From JAFKKS01 sp039808325 (GTDB lineage: Bacteria > Pseudomonadota > Alphaproteobacteria > Rhizobiales > Xanthobacteraceae), in NCBI GenBank assembly GCA_039808325.1, contig JBDHSU010000010.1, forward strand, positions 1 through 52,782: a DNA stretch of 52,782 bases, given 5' to 3'. Position 1 is the stretch's first letter; each line of letters begins with the position of its first letter. Made by a program: the position numbers and the translations under genes. The notes below the pieces were generated by a model. It made no database searches. It had not been told where the DNA came from and was given only the letters and a program-made list of their open reading frames with translations. Positions 40,045 through 48,946 of this stretch are shown here, piece by piece.

Positions 40045-41268
40045 ATGTCCTCCATTGCCGAACCCATGAGCGGCCACGTTGCCGATGACCGCCTCGCGCG
40101 CCGCAACGCGGTGGTGCTCGCCGTGGCGCAGGCCCTGGCGGGCGGCAACAGCACGGTCCTCTTCGCGACGGCGAGCATCCTCGGGGCGACGCTCGCGCCC
40201 GACGCTTCGCTCGCGACATTGCCGATCAGCGTCTACGTCGTCGGACTGTGGAGCGGCACCTTGCCGAACGGCATGCTGACGCGGCGCTTTGGCCGCCGCG
40301 CGGCGTATCAGACCGGTACGGTCTGGGGCATCCTGACCGGCCTCGTCTGCTGTGTCGCAACGCTGCAGGGCTCGTTCATGCTGCTCTGCCTCGGTGCTTT
40401 CTTTTCCGGTCTCTATGCGGCCGCGCACCAGGCCTATCGCTTCGGCGCGGCGGATACGGCGAGTGACGCCTTTCGTCCCAAGGCGATCTCTTGGGTGCTG
40501 ACCGGCGGCGTCTTCGCCGGCCTGATCGGCCCGCAGCTCGTGATCGTCACCAAAGAGCTGTGGGCGCCGTATCTCTTCGCCGCCAGCTATCTCGGCCAGG
40601 CGGCGCTCGCCCTTCTTTCGGCGATCGTCTTGATGCGTTTTCGCGACGCCCCGGCGAGGGCGTCGGCCGCGCCGCCGCCGCCCGGCCGTCCGATCACGGC
40701 GATCCTGCGCCAGCCGCGCTTCCTCGTCGCGGTGGTTTGCGGTGTCGCGAGCTTCGGCATCATGAATTTCATGATGACGGCGGCGCCGCTCGCGATGGTG
40801 ATGTGCCAACATTCGGTGTCGGATGCGGCACTGGGCATCCAATGGCATGTGATCGGGATGTACGCGCCGAGCTTCATCACCGGCTCGCTGATCGTGCGCT
40901 TCGGCGTCGAGCGGGTGATCGGCGTCGGGCTTGTGCTCATTTTCGCGTCGGGAATCGTTGGCCTTGCCGGCATCACCGTCGGGCATTTCTGGGTCGCGCT
41001 CACTCTTCTCGGCGTCGGCTGGAACTTCGGCTTCATCGGTGCGACCGCCATGGTCACGCAGTGCCATCGTCCGCACGAGCGCGCGACGGTCCAGTCCTTC
41101 AACGACTTCCTGGTGTTCGGGACGATGGCGATCGCCTCGTTCTCGTCCGGCTCGCTGCTTGCGCATTTCGGCTGGGCGGCGGTGAATCTCGTGGTCCTGC
41201 CGACGATGGTGATCGCGGGCGGCTTGCTGCTCCTCTTGGCGATCCGCCAGCCGATTCGCGCCGCCTGA
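40045..41268 (+). CDS. Major facilitator superfamily transporter
   Basis: This 407-residue MFS transporter has 12 predicted membrane helices. The loop 2-3 motif is present in the form NGMLTRRFGRRAAYQTG. The central loop (~200-220, RFRDAPARASAAPPPPGRP) is short and Pro-rich. An MNFMMTAAPLAMVMCQHSVSD segment after helix 7 recalls the YfmO/YcaD-like drug efflux or hypothetical permease group. No substrate can be named. It lies 84 bases after the hydroxy-acid oxidase, so it might move that enzyme's substrate or product, but drug export is equally possible. Confidence 0.9.
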   Translation: MSSIAEPMSGHVADDRLARRNAVVLAVAQALAGGNSTVLFATASILGATLAPDASLATLPISVYVVGLWSGTLPNGMLTRRFGRRAAYQTGTVWGILTGLVCCVATLQGSFMLLCLGAFFSGLYAAAHQAYRFGAADTASDAFRPKAISWVLTGGVFAGLIGPQLVIVTKELWAPYLFAASYLGQAALALLSAIVLMRFRDAPARASAAPPPPGRPITAILRQPRFLVAVVCGVASFGIMNFMMTAAPLAMVMCQHSVSDAALGIQWHVIGMYAPSFITGSLIVRFGVERVIGVGLVLIFASGIVGLAGITVGHFWVALTLLGVGWNFGFIGATAMVTQCHRPHERATVQSFNDFLVFGTMAIASFSSGSLLAHFGWAAVNLVVLPTMVIAGGLLLLLAIRQPIRAA

Positions 41269-41475
41269 GACTTTCGGCGTAGAAAATCCGCGCACGCGGG
41301 CCGAAAAACGCCGGAAACGTGGCAAAATCCCTCGTTGCGCTGCGAAGGGCTTTTTGGCAATGTCCGCGCGCTTCCGACAGGGGCGCAGGGACCGACGGCG
41401 GCGGCCGGAACACGCAACTATCCGGGCGCGCGACCATCCCATATGGGTCGCCGAGAACAGACTTAAGGGGCTTCA

Positions 41476-43608
41476 ATGACAGCTTTGTGGGCCATCATCG
41501 CGTGTGGCGCGCTTTCGATCGTATACGGCATCTGGGCCATTCAATCCGTGATGTCGTCGGACGCCGGTTCGCAACGCATGCAGGAAATCGCCGCCGCCAT
41601 CGCTGAGGGCGCGCAGGCCTATCTGAAGCGCCAATACATGACCATCGCCGTCGTCGGCGCGGTCATCTTCGTCGCCATCTGGTTTCTGCTCGGCGCGCCC
41701 GTGGCCGTCGGCTTCCTGATCGGCGCGGTGCTCTCGGGCGCCGCCGGCTTCATCGGCATGAACGTGTCGGTGCGCGCCAATGTGCGCACCGCGCAGGCCG
41801 CCTCGAAGTCGCTTGCCGCCGGCCTCGACATCTCGTTCAAAGCCGGCGCCGTGACCGGCATGCTGGTCGCCGGCCTCGCGCTGCTTGGCGTCGCCGTCTA
41901 TTACATGATCCTCACGGGCGTGATGAAATTCGCGCCGGAAAGCCGCACCGTGATCGACGCGCTCGTTGCGCTCGGCTTCGGCGCCTCGCTGATCTCGATC
42001 TTCGCGCGCTTGGGCGGCGGCATCTTCACCAAAGGCGCCGACGTCGGCGCCGACCTCGTCGGCAAGGTCGAGGCCGGCATCCCGGAGGACGATCCGCGCA
42101 ATCCGGCGACCATCGCCGACAACGTGGGCGACAATGTCGGGGACTGTGCCGGCATGGCCGCCGACCTGTTCGAGACCTACGCCGTGACGGTCGTCGCGAC
42201 CATGGTGCTTGCCGCCATCTTCTTCGCCGGCCAGCCGATCCTGCATTCGGCGATGCTCTATCCGCTCGGCATCTGCGGTGCCTGCATCGTCACTTCGATC
42301 ATCGGCACCTTCTTCGTGAAGCTCGGCGCCAACGGCTCGATCATGGGCGCGCTCTACAAGGGCCTCATCGTCGGCGGCCTGCTGTCGGTCGTCGGCCTCG
42401 CCATCGCCACTCACACCCTGATCGGCTGGGAAGCGATCGGCACCGCCAACGGCGTCACCATCACCGGCAAGAATCTCTTCATCTGCGGCGTGATCGGTCT
42501 TGTCGTCACCGGTCTGATCGTGTGGATCACCGAGTACTATACCGGCACGGGCAAGCGCCCGGTCGTTTCGATCGCGCAGGCATCGGTGACCGGCCATGGC
42601 ACCAACGTCATCCAGGGACTCGCGGTGTCGCTTGAATCGACGGCGCTGCCAGCCCTGGTGATCGTCGGCGGCATCATCGTGACCTATCAGCTCGGCGGCC
42701 TGTTCGGCACCGCGATCGCGGTGACGACCATGCTCGGCCTCGCCGGCATCATCGTCGCGCTCGACGCTTTCGGCCCGGTGACCGACAATGCCGGCGGCAT
42801 CGCCGAGATGTCGGGCCTGCCGAAGGAAGTGCGCCACTCGACCGACGCGCTGGACGCCGTCGGCAACACCACCAAGGCGGTGACCAAGGGCTACGCCATC
42901 GGCTCCGCCGGTCTCGGCGCACTGGTGCTGTTCGCGGCCTATACGAACGACATCAACGCCTTCATCAAGAGCGGCGCGCCGTACTTCAAGGACGTCGGCG
43001 CGGTCTCCTTCGACCTGTCGAATCCCTACGTCGTCGCCGGCCTGATTTTCGGCGGCCTGATCCCGTACCTGTTCGGCGGCATCGCGATGACCGCCGTCGG
43101 CCGCGCCGCCGGTTCGGTGGTGCAGGAGGTGCGCAAGCAGTTCCGCGAGAACCCGGGCATCATGCAGGGAACGTCGCGCCCGAACTATGCCCGCGCCGTC
43201 GACCTTCTCACCAAGGCGGCGATCAAGGAGATGATCATCCCTTCGCTCCTTCCGGTGCTGGCGCCGATCGTCGTCTACTTCGGCGTGCTGGCGATCTCCG
43301 GCTCGAAGGCCAACGCCTTCGCGGCGCTCGGCGCCTCGCTCCTCGGCGTGATCGTCAACGGCCTGTTCGTCGCCGTGTCGATGACGTCAGGCGGGGGTGC
43401 CTGGGACAACGCCAAGAAGTCGTTCGAGGACGGTTTTACCGACAAGGACGGCGTGACGCATCAGAAGGGCGGCGAGGCGCATAAGGCGTCCGTCACCGGC
43501 GACACCGTCGGCGATCCCTATAAGGACACGGCGGGCCCCGCGGTGAACCCGGCGATCAAGATCACCAACATCGTCGCCCTGCTGCTGATCGCGATCCTCG
43601 CGCACTGA
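41476..43608 (+). CDS. hppA: K+-independent-type proton-pumping membrane pyrophosphatase
   Basis: This 710-residue, ~16-helix pump couples pyrophosphate hydrolysis to proton export. GIFTKGADVGADLVGKVE holds the DVGADLVGK substrate motif. DNVGDNVGDCAGMAADLFE and the late GDTVGDPYKDTAGPAVNP segment bind Mg-PPi. The subtype residue in VGNTTKAVTKGYAIGSA is Lys467, where K+-dependent enzymes have Ala (GNTTAA), so it should be K+-independent. An ATG with AAGGGG upstream starts it. A strong terminator follows. A weak hairpin and T-run at 41330-41357 may end the preceding transcript. Confidence 0.97.
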   Translation: MTALWAIIACGALSIVYGIWAIQSVMSSDAGSQRMQEIAAAIAEGAQAYLKRQYMTIAVVGAVIFVAIWFLLGAPVAVGFLIGAVLSGAAGFIGMNVSVRANVRTAQAASKSLAAGLDISFKAGAVTGMLVAGLALLGVAVYYMILTGVMKFAPESRTVIDALVALGFGASLISIFARLGGGIFTKGADVGADLVGKVEAGIPEDDPRNPATIADNVGDNVGDCAGMAADLFETYAVTVVATMVLAAIFFAGQPILHSAMLYPLGICGACIVTSIIGTFFVKLGANGSIMGALYKGLIVGGLLSVVGLAIATHTLIGWEAIGTANGVTITGKNLFICGVIGLVVTGLIVWITEYYTGTGKRPVVSIAQASVTGHGTNVIQGLAVSLESTALPALVIVGGIIVTYQLGGLFGTAIAVTTMLGLAGIIVALDAFGPVTDNAGGIAEMSGLPKEVRHSTDALDAVGNTTKAVTKGYAIGSAGLGALVLFAAYTNDINAFIKSGAPYFKDVGAVSFDLSNPYVVAGLIFGGLIPYLFGGIAMTAVGRAAGSVVQEVRKQFRENPGIMQGTSRPNYARAVDLLTKAAIKEMIIPSLLPVLAPIVVYFGVLAISGSKANAFAALGASLLGVIVNGLFVAVSMTSGGGAWDNAKKSFEDGFTDKDGVTHQKGGEAHKASVTGDTVGDPYKDTAGPAVNPAIKITNIVALLLIAILAH

Positions 43609-43631
43609 GCCGCGCCGACACGACGAAGAGA

Positions 43632-43659
43632 AAAGGGCCGCAGCGATGCGGCCCTTTTT
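43632..43659 (+). terminator. Rho-independent terminator after hppA
   Basis: AAAGGGCCGCA (43632-43642) pairs perfectly with TGCGGCCCTTT (43647-43657) over a GCGA tetraloop, followed by T to 43659. It lies 24 bases after the hppA stop. Confidence 0.93.
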
Positions 43660-43700
43660 GTTTCTGTGGTGGGGCACAAACGTTCCGGCAAAACGAAGGT

Positions 43701-43792
43701 GTCATGCCCGCGCAGGCGGGCATGCAGTACACGATGGGAGTTCCATTTCGTGAGGACGGTGCGTACTGGGTCCCCGCCTTCGCGGGGACGAC
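43701..43792. repeat. Intergenic repeat with two G+C hairpins
   Basis: GTCATGCCCGCGCAGGCGGGCAT at the left contains a GCCCGC/GCGGGC hairpin, and TCCCCGCC-TTC-GCGGGGA at the right is a second hairpin. CAGTAC and GTACTG flank the spacer. This GTCAT-ACGAC-type element is common in alphaproteobacterial intergenic DNA. It lies between the hppA terminator and the bamE stop. Confidence 0.75.
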
Positions 43793-43813
43793 ATTCGTTG
43801 GGTGCGGGGCGGC

Positions 43814-44269
43814 TTAATCCGCGCCGAGGATCTTGAAGACGTAGGTGAGATACGACAGCTCGTCGCCGCCCGCGACCGTGGTGCGGCTGATGAAGTCGAA
43901 GATGCGGCCGTCCTTCTTGCCGTAGTGGGCGAGGCGGCGGACGCGGCGGTCCTTGTCGAAATAGACGGCGATGACCTGCTGATCGACGACCTTTTGCGGG
44001 AGGAACGAGGTCTGCTCGGTCTTCTGCGAGATGTAGTAGAACACCTCGCCGTTGACCGTGGCGACGGTCGAGGGCGTTCCCAGAATGATCAGCACCTGCT
44101 CCTGCGAGGCGCCGATCGGAACCTGCTCCAGCGCGCCGTCCGGGACGATGTAGCCGCGCGAATAGGTCTTGGTGAGGCCGGTGCCGCCGCAGCTCCCGAG
44201 CAGCGGTCCGACGGCCAGCACGCCGGCGAGCGCAAGGACACGCAGAGAGGGGCGGGGAAGGTCAAGCAT
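43814..44269 (-). CDS. bamE: Outer membrane assembly lipoprotein BamE (SmpA/OmlA family)
   Basis: This 151-residue lipoprotein of the BAM complex helps insert beta-barrel proteins in the outer membrane. A signal peptide with lipobox LLGSC puts acylated Cys27 at the mature N-terminus. The BamE fold core includes GASQEQVLIILGTPSTVATVNGEVFYYIS, the typical helix-Gly-x-Pro-strand segment, then VVDQQVIAVYFDKDRRV. It is divergent from the bc1 chaperone gene with a 141-base shared promoter region. Its position here is common in Hyphomicrobiales. Confidence 0.93.
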   Translation of the reverse strand: MLDLPRPSLRVLALAGVLAVGPLLGSCGGTGLTKTYSRGYIVPDGALEQVPIGASQEQVLIILGTPSTVATVNGEVFYYISQKTEQTSFLPQKVVDQQVIAVYFDKDRRVRRLAHYGKKDGRIFDFISRTTVAGGDELSYLTYVFKILGAD

Positions 44270-44410
44270 GCTGCAGCCGGCTTCCAGGTTTCGTCATTGA
44301 AGGGTAGAAGGCGCGCTCACTAGCGCGCGTATGGGAGCTTTGCAACTTTGTCTCAAAATCCCTATGCCGCCCGCAATGCGTCGTATCGACCGTAATGTGA
44401 CGGAAACCGC

Positions 44411-44962
44411 ATGATCCTGTCGTTTCGGCGAAAAGCCATGCCGGACACCATTGGGGCGCTCTATGGCGCCATCGTGGCGCAGGCGCGTGCGCCGGCGTTC
44501 TATGCCGACTATGGCGTTCCGGACACAGTCGAGGGCCGCTTCGACCTGCTGATCCTGCACGTCGCCTTGTTCTTTCGGCGCGCGCGGGAGGAGGGCGAAT
44601 CGCTGCGCGCGGTGGGGCAAGGAGTGTTCGACCGGTTCTGCCTGGATATGGACCACGGCCTGCGCGAAATCGGCATCAGCGACACGTCGCTGGCGAAGAA
44701 GATGCAGAAGATCGGTGAGGCTTTCTACGGCCGCGCGGCGGCTTACGATAAAGCGCTCGGCCAGGCGGACGGCGCCATGCTCGCCGCCGCGCTCGGGCGC
44801 AACGTCTTCGGCGTCCAGACGGCGCCGCATGAAGCGCCGGCGGTCCGGCGGCTGGCGCATTATGTCCGGGCGGCGGCTGAGGATTTAAGCGGGCAGGCGT
44901 CCGACGCGATTGCGGCGGGTGCCGTAAGCTTTCCCGACCCGCGCGCGATCGAGGCATATTGA
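44411..44962 (+). CDS. Ubiquinol-cytochrome c chaperone (CBP3/UQCC1 family)
   Basis: This 183-residue, mostly helical protein belongs to the ubiquinol-cytochrome C chaperone family, related to yeast Cbp3 and human UQCC1. They stabilise newly made cytochrome b for complex III. Conserved parts are AFYADYGVPDTVEGRFDLLILH, DRFCLDMDHGLREIGISD, and KMQKIGEAFYGRAAAYD. No membrane helix or signal is present. An ATG at 44438 (MPDTIG) is an alternative start. DUF177 follows after 22 bases, so the two are likely co-transcribed. No bc1 genes lie in the window. Confidence 0.92.
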   Translation: MILSFRRKAMPDTIGALYGAIVAQARAPAFYADYGVPDTVEGRFDLLILHVALFFRRAREEGESLRAVGQGVFDRFCLDMDHGLREIGISDTSLAKKMQKIGEAFYGRAAAYDKALGQADGAMLAAALGRNVFGVQTAPHEAPAVRRLAHYVRAAAEDLSGQASDAIAAGAVSFPDPRAIEAY

Positions 44963-44984
44963 GCCGGCGGACGTGGAGGCGATG

Positions 44985-45527
44985 ATGAGCGAGCACAAAG
45001 AGACGCGGCCCTGGAGCGTTCCGATCGCCGTCGCCGATGTGCCGGAGGAAGGGCGGCGCGTCGTCCTTCATGCCGACGACAGGGTGCGAGCGGCGCTGGC
45101 CGGGCTTGCCGACGTGCTCGAAGTGTCGGAGTTCGACGCCACTTTCGACCTCGCCCGCCACGGCCGGGACGGACTGCGCGTCACCGGGCAAGTGGAGGCG
45201 GCCGTGCGGCAGACCTGCGTGGTGTCGCTGGAACCGATGATCAGCGCCGTCAGCGAGCCGGTCGATCTTCTGTTCGAGCCGCCCGGCGACGTGCCCGATG
45301 CCGGCGAGGAGGCTGAACCGTTCGCGGGTGACGCGGCGGACCCGCCGGAACCCTTGATCGGCGGCCAGGTGGACCTCGGTGCCATCGCGACGGAATTTCT
45401 GCTGCTGGGCATCGATCCGTATCCGCGCCGGCCGGATGCCCGTTTCGAGCCTCCGCGGGTCGATGGGGACCCCATCGACCACCCCTTCGCCGCCTTGAAG
45501 GCGTTCAAGGCGGGAAACAAGCGCTGA
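44985..45527 (+). CDS. DUF177 / YceD family protein
   Basis: This 180-residue protein is of the YceD (DUF177) family, linked in other bacteria to 23S rRNA and ribosome accumulation and usually next to rpmF and plsX. QTCVVSLEPM and the acidic PVDLLFEPPG stretch match the family. DLGAIATEFLLLGIDPYPRRPDARF and NPF-like DHPFAALKAFK are the conserved C-terminal part. GGAGG fits ATG 44985 with 6-base spacing better than ATG 44982 or GTG 44973. plsX follows after 169 bases. rpmF is absent here. Confidence 0.9.
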   Translation: MSEHKETRPWSVPIAVADVPEEGRRVVLHADDRVRAALAGLADVLEVSEFDATFDLARHGRDGLRVTGQVEAAVRQTCVVSLEPMISAVSEPVDLLFEPPGDVPDAGEEAEPFAGDAADPPEPLIGGQVDLGAIATEFLLLGIDPYPRRPDARFEPPRVDGDPIDHPFAALKAFKAGNKR

Positions 45528-45696
45528 TCGCGCGCCGCGCCACCTGTGGCCGAGACGCTTCGCCCGGCCCCCGATGCACGGAGGGGGCGTGCCGGACGTC
45601 TTGTGAACGGCCTCCGAGTGGGTATTGTCGATGACGATTGCCCCAATCATCGCATTCAGCTAGCCGCTCCGGCTGAGGATTGCCGACAAGGATCAT

Positions 45697-46743
45697 ATGC
45701 CGCAGCCGGTTCGTATTTCACTTGATGCCATGGGGGGCGACCATGGGCCATCGGTTGTCGTGGCGGGGGCGGCGCTGTCGCACGCGCGCCATCCCGACAC
45801 CACGTTCGTCTTCCACGGCGACAGTGCGGTGATCGCGCCGCTGCTCGAGGCGCAGCCGAAACTGAAAGCCGTGAGCAGCGTTGACCACACGGACGTGGCG
45901 ATCGCGATGGACGAGAAGCCGAGCCAGGCGTTGCGCCACGGCCGCTGGAAGTCGTCCATGTGGCTCACGCTCGACGCGGTGAAGAAGGAGCTTTGCGACG
46001 TCGCCGTCTCGGCCGGCAATACCGGGGCGCTGATGGCGATGGCCAAGTTCAATCTGCGCACCATGGCCGGCATCGACCGCCCGGCGATCGCGGCGCTGTG
46101 GCCGACCCTGCGCGGAGAATCGGTCGTCCTCGACATGGGGGCGACCATCGGAGCCGACGCGGCGGCGCTCGTCGACATGGCGGTGATGGGCAGCGCCATG
46201 GCCCGTATCCTCTTCGACATGGAGCGCCCCACGGTCGGTCTGCTCAATGTCGGCGTCGAGGAGATGAAGGGACTGGAGGAGATTCGCGAGGCCGGGCAGA
46301 CGCTGCGCGAGGCGCAGTTTCCCGGGATGGACTATCGCGGCTTCGTCGAGGGAACGGACATCGGCAAGGGAACCGTCGATGTCGTCGTCACCGAGGGTTT
46401 TGCCGGCAATATCGCGCTCAAGACGGCGGAAGGCACCGCCAAGCAGATCGGCCAGTATCTGCGCAGCGCCATGAGCCGCACCTGGCGCGCGCGCCTCGGC
46501 TACCTGTTGGCGAAGCCCGCGTTCGATGCCCTGCGCGAGAAGGTCGATCCGCGGCGCGCCAATGGCGGTATTTTCCTCGGCCTCAACGGTGTGGTGATCA
46601 AAAGCCATGGCGGGACGGACGCGGAAGGATTCGCCGCCGCGGTCGATCTCGGTTACGACATGGTCCGCTATGGGCTGATGACGAAGATCTCCGAGACTTT
46701 GTCGCACCATCGGCGAACATCCGCGATCGAGGTTGCGTCGTGA
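45697..46743 (+). CDS. plsX: Phosphate acyltransferase PlsX
   Basis: This 348-residue peripheral membrane enzyme makes acyl-phosphate from acyl-ACP for phospholipid synthesis. It begins PVRISLDAMGGDHGPSVVV, the family signature. SAGNTGALMAMAKFNL, LDMGATIGADAAAL, GLLNVGVEEMKG and VVVTEGFAGNIALKTAEG follow. The length is normal. fabH overlaps its stop by 4 bases (GTGA), so fatty acid initiation and acyl transfer are coupled, as in many bacteria. The ATG has AAGGATC just before it. Confidence 0.97.
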   Translation: MPQPVRISLDAMGGDHGPSVVVAGAALSHARHPDTTFVFHGDSAVIAPLLEAQPKLKAVSSVDHTDVAIAMDEKPSQALRHGRWKSSMWLTLDAVKKELCDVAVSAGNTGALMAMAKFNLRTMAGIDRPAIAALWPTLRGESVVLDMGATIGADAAALVDMAVMGSAMARILFDMERPTVGLLNVGVEEMKGLEEIREAGQTLREAQFPGMDYRGFVEGTDIGKGTVDVVVTEGFAGNIALKTAEGTAKQIGQYLRSAMSRTWRARLGYLLAKPAFDALREKVDPRRANGGIFLGLNGVVIKSHGGTDAEGFAAAVDLGYDMVRYGLMTKISETLSHHRRTSAIEVAS

Positions 46744-47714
46744 AGGAAGTGCGGTCCGTTGTGCTTGGCTGCGGCAGCTATCTGCCAAAACGCGTATTGA
46801 CCAATCAGGAACTCGCGCAAAAGGTCGATACGTCGGACGAATGGATCGCGCAGCGCACCGGTATCCGCGAGCGCCATATCGCGGCCGATGGCGAACTTAC
46901 GTCCGATATCGCCATCGCCGCCGCGCGCGCGGCGCTCAAAGACGCCGGTGTCGAAGCGGACAGCATCGACCTCATCGTGCTTGCGACCTCGACGCCGGAC
47001 CAGACCTTTCCCGCGACCGCCGTGTCGGTGCAGGCTGCGCTCGGCATCCATCACGGCGCCGCCTTCGACCTGCAGGCCGTGTGCTCCGGTTTCGTCTATG
47101 CGCTGGCGACGGTCGACGGCCTGCTCAAGTCCGGTGCGTTCAAGCGTGCGCTCGTCATCGGTGCCGAGACGTTCTCGCGCATCCTCGACTGGAACGATCG
47201 CGGCACTTGCGTGCTGTTCGGCGACGGCGGCGGGGCGTTGGTGCTCGAGGCGCAGGATGCCGCGCAGGCCGGCGACCGCGGCATTCTCACGGCGCGGTTG
47301 CGCTCGGACGGGCGATACAAAGACAAGCTGTATGTCGACGGCGGACCGTCATCGACCGGAACGGTCGGGCATCTGCGCATGGAGGGCCGCGAGGTTTTCC
47401 GCCATGCCGTCACGAACATCACCGAGGTGGTGGAGGAGACATTGAAGGTCGCCGGCATACAGGCGGCGGATGTCGACTGGTTCGTCCCGCACCAAGCCAA
47501 CAAGCGCATCATCGACGGTTCGGCGCACAAGCTGGGCGTCGACGCCTCGAAGGTCGTCACCACCGTGGATAAGCACGGCAACACGTCGGCCGCCTCGATA
47601 CCGCTGGCGCTGGCGGTGGCGCGGGCGGACGGGCGTATCGGCAAGGGCGACCTCGTTCTGCTGGAGGCGATGGGGGGAGGCTTTACCTGGGGCGCGGTCC
47701 TGATCCGCTGGTAG
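46740..47714 (+). CDS. fabH: Beta-ketoacyl-ACP synthase III
   Basis: This 324-residue enzyme condenses acetyl-CoA with malonyl-ACP to start fatty acid synthesis. The catalytic triad is Cys115 (LQAVCSGF), His251 (VPHQANKRI) and Asn281 (KHGNTSAASIP). GIRERHIA and the final MGGGFTWGAVLIRW are family signatures. It begins with GTG inside the plsX stop region. ihfA follows after 97 bases. Nothing unusual is seen in the active site. Confidence 0.97.
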   Translation: MKEVRSVVLGCGSYLPKRVLTNQELAQKVDTSDEWIAQRTGIRERHIAADGELTSDIAIAAARAALKDAGVEADSIDLIVLATSTPDQTFPATAVSVQAALGIHHGAAFDLQAVCSGFVYALATVDGLLKSGAFKRALVIGAETFSRILDWNDRGTCVLFGDGGGALVLEAQDAAQAGDRGILTARLRSDGRYKDKLYVDGGPSSTGTVGHLRMEGREVFRHAVTNITEVVEETLKVAGIQAADVDWFVPHQANKRIIDGSAHKLGVDASKVVTTVDKHGNTSAASIPLALAVARADGRIGKGDLVLLEAMGGGFTWGAVLIRW

Positions 47715-47811
47715 CCGAATCTCGCGCCCGGTCCCTTGCGGCCGTTGTGAGGCTGCGGCATGATGTCTTTGATTTTCAAGGTGATAGGGTCTGAGATCGT
47801 GGGGCGCGGCA

Positions 47812-48138
47812 ATGGCGGGGAAGACGATAACGCGCGCGGATTTGTGCGAGGCGGTTTACCAGAAGGTCGGCCTGTCGCGGACGGAATCCGCTTCTCTGGT
47901 TGAGGCCGTTCTCAAGCAAATCACGGATTGCCTGGAGCGTGGGGAGACCGTGAAGCTCTCCTCGTTCGGTTCCTTCGTCGTGCGCAAGAAGGGGCAGCGG
48001 ATCGGCCGTAACCCCAAGACCGGCAAGGAAGTGCCGATTTCGCCCCGGCGGGTGATGGTGTTCAAGCCATCCGCGATCCTCAAGCAGCGTATTAACGGCG
48101 TCACTGTCGAAGACGAGCCGGAGACGGCGGCGCTCTGA
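47812..48138 (+). CDS. ihfA: Integration host factor alpha subunit
   Basis: This 108-residue DNA-bending protein pairs with IhfB, which is not in this window. TRADLCEAVYQKVGLSRTES begins the dimer helices. GETVKLSSFGSFVVRKKGQRIGRNPKTGKEVPI forms the beta arms, with the intercalating Pro in RNPKTG. The acidic C-terminal tail (VEDEPETAAL) is slightly longer than in E. coli. The order fabH-ihfA-merR is widespread in alphaproteobacteria. The ATG follows a CGGCA context without a strong ribosome site. Confidence 0.95.
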   Translation: MAGKTITRADLCEAVYQKVGLSRTESASLVEAVLKQITDCLERGETVKLSSFGSFVVRKKGQRIGRNPKTGKEVPISPRRVMVFKPSAILKQRINGVTVEDEPETAAL

Positions 48139-48234
48139 CGGCTGGAAGCGTGGCTTCATCAAGGGTTTGCACCACATACCCGTCGAATCAGTTTAAGCTG
48201 ATCGGAGCGTAACCAGCCGTCAGGAGGTTGCCTC

Positions 48235-48900
48235 ATGGACAAGGCACCGGACGCCTTCCGCACAATCAGCGAGGTGGCGGAGGATCTCGATCTTCCGCAG
48301 CACGTCCTGCGTTTCTGGGAAACACGCTTCGGACAGATCAAGCCGATGAAGCGTGGCGGTGGCCGGCGTTATTACCGCCCCGACGACGTCGATCTCCTGC
48401 GCGGTATCCGTCACTTGCTGTACGGCGAGGGCTACACGATCCGCGGCGTCCAGCGCATCCTCAAGGATAATGGCGTCAAGTTCGTCCAGTCGGTCTGGAA
48501 GTCGGGGGCGCCGCAACCCGGCCCGCCGCAGAGCGACGACGAGACAGACGCGGACGAGACGGCGAATTCTTTCGACACATCTGAGGTCGACGCGGATGCG
48601 GAGGAGGACGCTTCGGCTCCCGCCGCGCCCTCGCTCCGTCCCGAGCCCTCGCCGCTGCGCTATGCCCGCGCGACACCCGCGACGCTGCCGCTCGGCGAGG
48701 GGCGGGATACGGCGGAAGCCGTGATGTCGCGCGGATCGACCGAACCCCACGTGACGCCCACCGCGGTGAAGTCCGAACCGTCCACGCCCGCTCCGCGCGC
48801 GCGTCTGGCGGCCAGCGAGCTTGAAAAGTTGCAGACCGCGCTCCGCGAGCTTGGCGAATGCAAGCGCATTCTCGACGAGGCGATGAAGGAAAACGCCTGA
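48235..48900 (+). CDS. MerR family transcriptional regulator with long C-terminal tail
   Basis: This 221-residue protein has an N-terminal MerR helix-turn-helix and wing (9-80): FRTISEVAEDLDLPQHVLRFWE, then MKRGGGRRYYRPDDVDLLRGI. The rest is unlike classic MerR sensors: an acidic, low-complexity linker (100-190, Asp/Glu/Ala/Pro) and a final amphipathic helix (~195-221, LAASELEKLQTALRELGECKRIL) that could dimerise. No metal- or drug-binding Cys cluster is present. Its place after ihfA is conserved in the order, but its targets are unknown. CAGGAGG precedes the ATG. Confidence 0.9.
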   Translation: MDKAPDAFRTISEVAEDLDLPQHVLRFWETRFGQIKPMKRGGGRRYYRPDDVDLLRGIRHLLYGEGYTIRGVQRILKDNGVKFVQSVWKSGAPQPGPPQSDDETDADETANSFDTSEVDADAEEDASAPAAPSLRPEPSPLRYARATPATLPLGEGRDTAEAVMSRGSTEPHVTPTAVKSEPSTPAPRARLAASELEKLQTALRELGECKRILDEAMKENA

Positions 48901-48946
48901 GGCGAGCGCTCACTGCGGCGCGACGCCGGCCGGCTGAGGCTTGGCG

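Noticed and set aside
39262..41442. 726-codon minus-strand open frame opposite the oxidase and MFS genes
   Set aside because: Same shadow composition; both plus-strand genes have clear family motifs.
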